From CAKQOE01 sp051892195 (GTDB lineage: Bacteria > Bacillota > Clostridia > Peptostreptococcales > Anaerovoracaceae), in assembly GCA_051892195.1 (NCBI GenBank), contig JBJFFZ010000132.1, positions 1 through 8,218 on the forward strand: a stretch of 8,218 bases of DNA, given 5' to 3'. Position numbers and translations under genes: made by a program. A model generated the notes under the pieces. The model was not told the DNA's origin. It was given only the letters and a program-made list of their open reading frames with translations, and did not search any database. Positions 5,512-8,218 of the stretch are shown in pieces. Every line of letters starts with the position of its first letter. Position 1 is the stretch's first letter.

Positions 5512-6819
5512 CTAATTTGGAAGTCCTTCGCTCTGGCCTGCATAGGCGGCCATCCATTCGTAATAGGTCCGGTCCATGTACTTTTTCATGCCCTGATAGT
5601 ATTCCTCGTCGAAGGGAACAAACAGGTATTCCTCGTCCTGAAATTCGCCGGACTCCAGACGTTCTCTGCCGTATTTCTTCAATATATACTGCTGGGCGTA
5701 TTCGTCGATATCCTCCGGATAGCAGTGATTGCTGCTCTGGTCGTAGTAGTACTCTGCAAAGGCCACGCCCCGTTCGTTGAAATACGGCTTGATCAGGCAG
5801 CCGTTAATGTCCTCCACGCTGCGGACCACTTTTCGGAAATCGGTTCCCCGCTGGAATCCGTTTTCCCTCACCTCGTCCAGCTCGTTGACAAAGCGGAAGA
5901 AGAACCGCTGGTTCAGAAGATCGTGCTCCATGCACCAGCGCAGGTAGATGGCGATGTGGCTGTAGGCGTTAAGCTCGTCCACCGGCAGCTCCTTTTCCCG
6001 GAGGTTGTCCAGATGCCACTGGCCGTCGTCGATCATCATCTCCTGGCATTGCATTTCCATTTCCTGCAGCATTTCTATGCTGTCCAGCAGGGCGTCCTCG
6101 TCCATGTTTTCCAGAATGGACTCCAGCACCTCGCTGTCCTGCCAGCCGGCGCAGCCGTCGGCACGGTCCTCATCCACCACGTGGGAAACCTCCGCCAGGG
6201 CATATTCGATCATGAGATCCGCCCCGAAGATTTTTTTGAATTCCATTTCGTTGCGGTAAATCGGAATGAGATGATAGAAGTTTACTTCTTCGCCGTTTGG
6301 AAGAATGCAGCAGTTTCCCTGCAGATTCAGCTCGTTGAAGCCCTGCTGCGGGGAGACGAGAATGGATGCGCACAGCTCTGTATCCGGGGAGAAGGGCTCG
6401 CCGTTGTCCACGGTATGGCCCCAGCCAACCCAGGTGTTAAGCATAATGGGGAGTCTCGCGGTGGACCGCAGCAGATGAACGGGCCACTCCCAGCGGATAT
6501 CGCCCCCTGCCATCTGCCAGTCCGCAGGCAGGGTGATCATCAGCTCTGCCCGTTCCAGGCCTTTGCCCCGCAGATCTTCGGGCACATTCATGCGGTGGGC
6601 TCCCATGCCCAGGGTCACCAGGGTATAATACGGGCGGTCATCCGCCGGAGGGATCACGCACACATCCAGGTGGATGCTCTCGGACATGACCTCGTGAAAG
6701 ACGTGTTCATACTGCCCGAAATGAGTCTGGATATGCTCTTCTACTGCGTTCATTTCTTCTTCGCTGTACAGCTCCGTGGCATAGGGCTGCAGTTTCTCTA
6801 TAAAATCCTTACTGCTCAT
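5512..6819 (-). CDS. Suppressor-of-fused (SUFU) domain protein with extra C-terminal domain
   Basis: A soluble 435-residue protein with no signal peptide. Residues about 30-215 match the bacterial SUFU domain (PF05076): HLDVCVIPPADDRPYYTLVT at about 50-69, GMGAHRMNVP at 71-80, RAELMITLPADW at 90-101, a Trp-rich WVGWGHTVDNGEPF stretch at 130-143, and VNFYHLIPIYRNEM at 179-192. An acidic Met/Glu-rich linker follows (about 213-280). Residues about 284-435 form a second domain starting NAYSHIAIYLRWCMEHDLL, which looks like the DUF7832-type 'HI-YL-W' domain found in other bacterial proteins; this second match is less certain. SUFU domains in bacteria are often immunity proteins against polymorphic toxins, but no toxin gene is in the window. 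The start is supported by GGAG 7 nt upstream. It is the first gene of an operon with azlCD. Domain call firm; function unknown. Confidence 0.85.
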   Translation of the reverse strand: MSSKDFIEKLQPYATELYSEEEMNAVEEHIQTHFGQYEHVFHEVMSESIHLDVCVIPPADDRPYYTLVTLGMGAHRMNVPEDLRGKGLERAELMITLPADWQMAGGDIRWEWPVHLLRSTARLPIMLNTWVGWGHTVDNGEPFSPDTELCASILVSPQQGFNELNLQGNCCILPNGEEVNFYHLIPIYRNEMEFKKIFGADLMIEYALAEVSHVVDEDRADGCAGWQDSEVLESILENMDEDALLDSIEMLQEMEMQCQEMMIDDGQWHLDNLREKELPVDELNAYSHIAIYLRWCMEHDLLNQRFFFRFVNELDEVRENGFQRGTDFRKVVRSVEDINGCLIKPYFNERGVAFAEYYYDQSSNHCYPEDIDEYAQQYILKKYGRERLESGEFQDEEYLFVPFDEEYYQGMKKYMDRTYYEWMAAYAGQSEGLPN

Positions 6820-6845
6820 GGTCTTTCTCCAGTTCTTCAGGTTTT

Positions 6846-6862
6846 TCCGGACCCGGTCCGGA
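6846..6862. repeat. Compact hairpin before the SUFU gene (proximal)
   Basis: TCCGGAC and GTCCGGA form a perfect 7-bp stem with a 3-nt loop, 27 nt before the SUFU start codon. It is part of the leader between the terminator at 6912-6943 and the ribosome binding site. AAAAACC rather than a U-tract follows on the minus strand. Confidence 0.45.
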
Positions 6863-6877
6863 TCGTGGATTGTTCCG

Positions 6878-6892
6878 GTGGCCAGAGGCCAC
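6878..6892. repeat. Compact hairpin before the SUFU gene (distal)
   Basis: GTGGCC and GGCCAC form a perfect 6-bp stem with a 3-nt loop, 15 nt from the next hairpin in the same leader. I see no promoter between these hairpins and the terminator upstream, so any mRNA carrying them probably starts further right. Confidence 0.4.
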
Positions 6893-6911
6893 GCAGGTGC
6901 TTCTTCCGGAT

Positions 6912-6943
6912 AAAAAACAGAGGTGCAGGTGATGCACCCCTGT
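6912..6943 (-). terminator. Strong intrinsic terminator between MBL and SUFU genes
   Basis: On the minus strand ACAGGGGTGCA (6933-6943) pairs with TGCACCTCTGT (6917-6927) over 11 bp with one G-U wobble. The loop is 5 nt and TTTTTT follows. It lies 90 nt after the MBL stop codon, but also about 30 nt downstream of the best promoter in the window. It could end the MBL transcript, act as an attenuator for the SUFU-azlCD operon, or both. Confidence 0.82.
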
Positions 6944-6977
6944 GGGATATTTCTGATGCTGTCAGATGCATCGCGTT

Positions 6978-7006
6978 AGTTTATCATTTTTTTCGTGCGG
7001 TGTAAA
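6978..7006 (-). promoter_or_regulatory. Sigma-A-type promoter upstream of the SUFU-azlCD operon
   Basis: On the minus strand TTTACA (7001-7006, 5 of 6) is followed after exactly 17 nt by TAAACT (6978-6983, 4 of 6), with TG at the extended -10 position and an A7 run in the spacer. The expected start is near 6971. The transcript would meet the terminator at 6912-6943 after about 28 nt, so output to the SUFU gene depends on read-through. Confidence 0.6.
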
Positions 7007-7032
7007 GAACCGGTGCCATTGTATTTCTGCGG

Positions 7033-8013
7033 TTATACCAGTTCAAACTCCTCCACCCCGTCCGGGCGGTAATGGCGGATCACCAGCCCCTGCTCGTACA
7101 GGTAAAGGAAATGCTCGTAGGCTTCGCCGGTGGCGAACCATTTCTGCGACGGCGGAAAATCATCCCAGTTTTTTGCGTTGATCTTCCAGGTCATGCGGGC
7201 AGCTGCCTCCCATGCATCCATAGGGCCCTCCTTCAGCACATCCAGGGCTTCCTGACAGCGGGCGGCGTGATGGGCCTTGAGGCTTTCGATGCGGCCCGGC
7301 AGGTCGGTGAGCATGCTTCGGTGGCCTACAAAAATCCGGTCGATATCCATGGCTGCCACCTTATCCAGACTCTGAAGATACTGGGTCAGGGAGGAAACGG
7401 CAAAACGCTCCGGACAGAGGTTCGGGGTAATGTCTCCCAGGATCATATCCCCGGCGAAGAAAATCTTCTTGTTCTTATCGTAAAGGCACATGTGGCCAGG
7501 GGAATGGCCCGGCGTAAAGATGCAGGTCAGCTCGTACTTGCCTACCCGAAGGACGTCCCCTTCCTTTACATAGTGGATGTCGATCTTCTTCTGTGTCGGG
7601 CGCCACAGATGGCCCGGATGGGTATCGATGGCCATTTCTTCTGACAGGCGCAGGCCGGTAATCCGGAACTGCTCATACAGGGTCTCCCAGTATTCGTCTG
7701 AATGAAGATAGTTGACCACCTGCCCGTCCTGACGGCTGCAGTACACGGTGTTGTCGTCGGTTTTGATGCTGGAAACCAGCCCGCTGTGGTCAGCGTGAAG
7801 ATGGGTGATAAAAATATCGGTCTTATGGAAATCCGCTCCGATTTCCGCAAGCCCTCCCAGCAGTGCTTCCCTGCATTCCGGCCGGTTAAACCCGGTGTCA
7901 ATGATGAGATTCCGCTCATCCCCCCGGATAAAATACGAATTAAGCAGCTTCATGGGATTCTTAGGCAGAGGCACCTCGATCCGGTAAATGTCCTCCATCA
8001 GCTCTGTAATCAT
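7033..8013 (-). CDS. MBL-fold metallo-hydrolase
   Basis: A soluble metallo-beta-lactamase-fold hydrolase of 326 residues. The metal ligands are all visible: H71, H73, D75 and H76 in THLHADHSG, H170 and/or H174 in TPGHSPGH, D189 in FAGDMIL and H231 in FVGHR. The two-metal core covers about 1-235. The remaining 90 residues, with KAHHAARCQEALDVL and an EAYEHFLYLYEQGLV helix, look like the winged-helix tail of the LACTB2/glyoxalase-II-like group. Such enzymes cleave thioesters, esters, lactones or RNA, and the substrate is not predictable here. The first ATG is preceded by AAGGAAAGGAA at about 7 nt, an acceptable binding site. The gene stands alone, with its own -10 element upstream and a terminator 90 nt downstream. 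A true beta-lactamase is unlikely given the tail and the lack of a signal peptide. Confidence 0.93.
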   Translation of the reverse strand: MITELMEDIYRIEVPLPKNPMKLLNSYFIRGDERNLIIDTGFNRPECREALLGGLAEIGADFHKTDIFITHLHADHSGLVSSIKTDDNTVYCSRQDGQVVNYLHSDEYWETLYEQFRITGLRLSEEMAIDTHPGHLWRPTQKKIDIHYVKEGDVLRVGKYELTCIFTPGHSPGHMCLYDKNKKIFFAGDMILGDITPNLCPERFAVSSLTQYLQSLDKVAAMDIDRIFVGHRSMLTDLPGRIESLKAHHAARCQEALDVLKEGPMDAWEAAARMTWKINAKNWDDFPPSQKWFATGEAYEHFLYLYEQGLVIRHYRPDGVEEFELV

Positions 8014-8086
8014 TTCTGTTTCCTTTCCTTCTGCGTAAACCAGCTCTGCTGCTGATTTTCAGGCGCAATCCGCAACATACCTCTTC

Positions 8087-8092
8087 ATTATA
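8087..8092 (-). promoter_or_regulatory. -10 element of the likely MBL gene promoter
   Basis: A perfect TATAAT on the minus strand, with an overlapping TATACT 5 nt upstream. The expected start near 8080 gives a leader of about 67 nt to the MBL start codon. No good -35 is present at 16-18 nt (TTCCAT or CTTCCA at best), so it may need an activator or be weak. Confidence 0.45.
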
Positions 8093-8218
8093 GTATATTC
8101 TTTCGGCTGATGGAAGAAGGAATCATGAGGATCGGAACGGGACCCGGTCAGCCGGAGGGAATGAATATACGAAGGGACCCGCCGGCCCTGTCTGCGGCTG
8201 CTCCGCAAGCCGGATGGG
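8093..8218. other. Right-edge region with no supported gene
   Basis: G/C-rich sequence carrying a near-direct repeat of GGGACCCG (8140-8147 and 8175-8182). All reading frames I checked are open for much of it, which at this length means little. A plus-strand ATG at 8125 with AAGGA just before it starts a frame (MRIGTGPGQPEG) that stays open to the edge; it could be the beginning of a divergent gene, but I recognise nothing in it. Confidence 0.3.

Noticed and set aside
4680..5780. Plus-strand open frame of 366 codons opposite azlC
   Set aside because: The Gly/His/Gln-rich translation looks like the reverse of membrane-protein codons, and it has no binding site or promoter. It is a shadow of azlC.
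6838..6971. 44-codon minus-strand frame beginning at the predicted SUFU-operon transcript start
   Set aside because: The ATG would lie at the very 5' end with no binding site, and the frame runs through a terminator and two hairpins. Chance is the simpler explanation.
5344..7005. Plus-strand open frame of 553 codons antisense to azlC and the SUFU gene
   Set aside because: It lies opposite two genes with clear family motifs, runs across their boundary, and its protein is His/Val/Leu-rich with no recognisable domain. Long antisense frames are expected when codon third positions are G/C-rich.

Overview
This window looks like chromosomal DNA from a Gram-positive anaerobe of the Clostridia. The reasons are strong AGGAGG-type ribosome binding sites, intrinsic terminators with U-tracts, tightly packed same-strand genes, roughly balanced base composition with G/C-rich third codon positions, and a gene set (AzlCD, NhaC-family antiporter, putrescine aminotransferase) common in that group. 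I cannot name the genus from sequence alone. A run of 100 N shows that it comes from a scaffolded draft or metagenome assembly. Every gene I accept is on the minus strand, so transcription runs from right to left.

From right to left: an MBL-fold hydrolase (7033-8013) with its own -10 element and a strong terminator after it. Next is an apparent operon of a SUFU-domain protein (5512-6819), azlC (4650-5501) and azlD (4327-4653), spaced 10 nt and then overlapping by ATGA. It is preceded by a very good promoter (6978-7006), but the MBL-side terminator lies between that promoter and the first gene. Then comes a stand-alone long-form purC (3337-4203) with its own likely promoter and a terminator (3192-3229).

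The left third is a putrescine-to-GABA block: putrescine aminotransferase patA (1864-2778, broken by the assembly gap), a NhaC-family antiporter (321-1676), and the N-terminus of an aldehyde dehydrogenase running off the left edge (1-210). PatA would turn putrescine into 4-aminobutanal and the dehydrogenase would oxidise it to GABA. The transporter between them may carry a pathway solute or balance Na+/H+.

The most interesting layer is between the genes. Three 5' leaders look regulated: patA (long leader, a 20-codon mini-ORF with three consecutive Arg codons inside a terminator-like hairpin), the antiporter gene (a 12-bp terminator only 55 nt before its start codon, with no visible promoter between), and the SUFU gene (promoter, then terminator, then two compact hairpins). 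No mobile element, CRISPR array, tRNA or rRNA was seen, and I found no clear undescribed multi-gene system.
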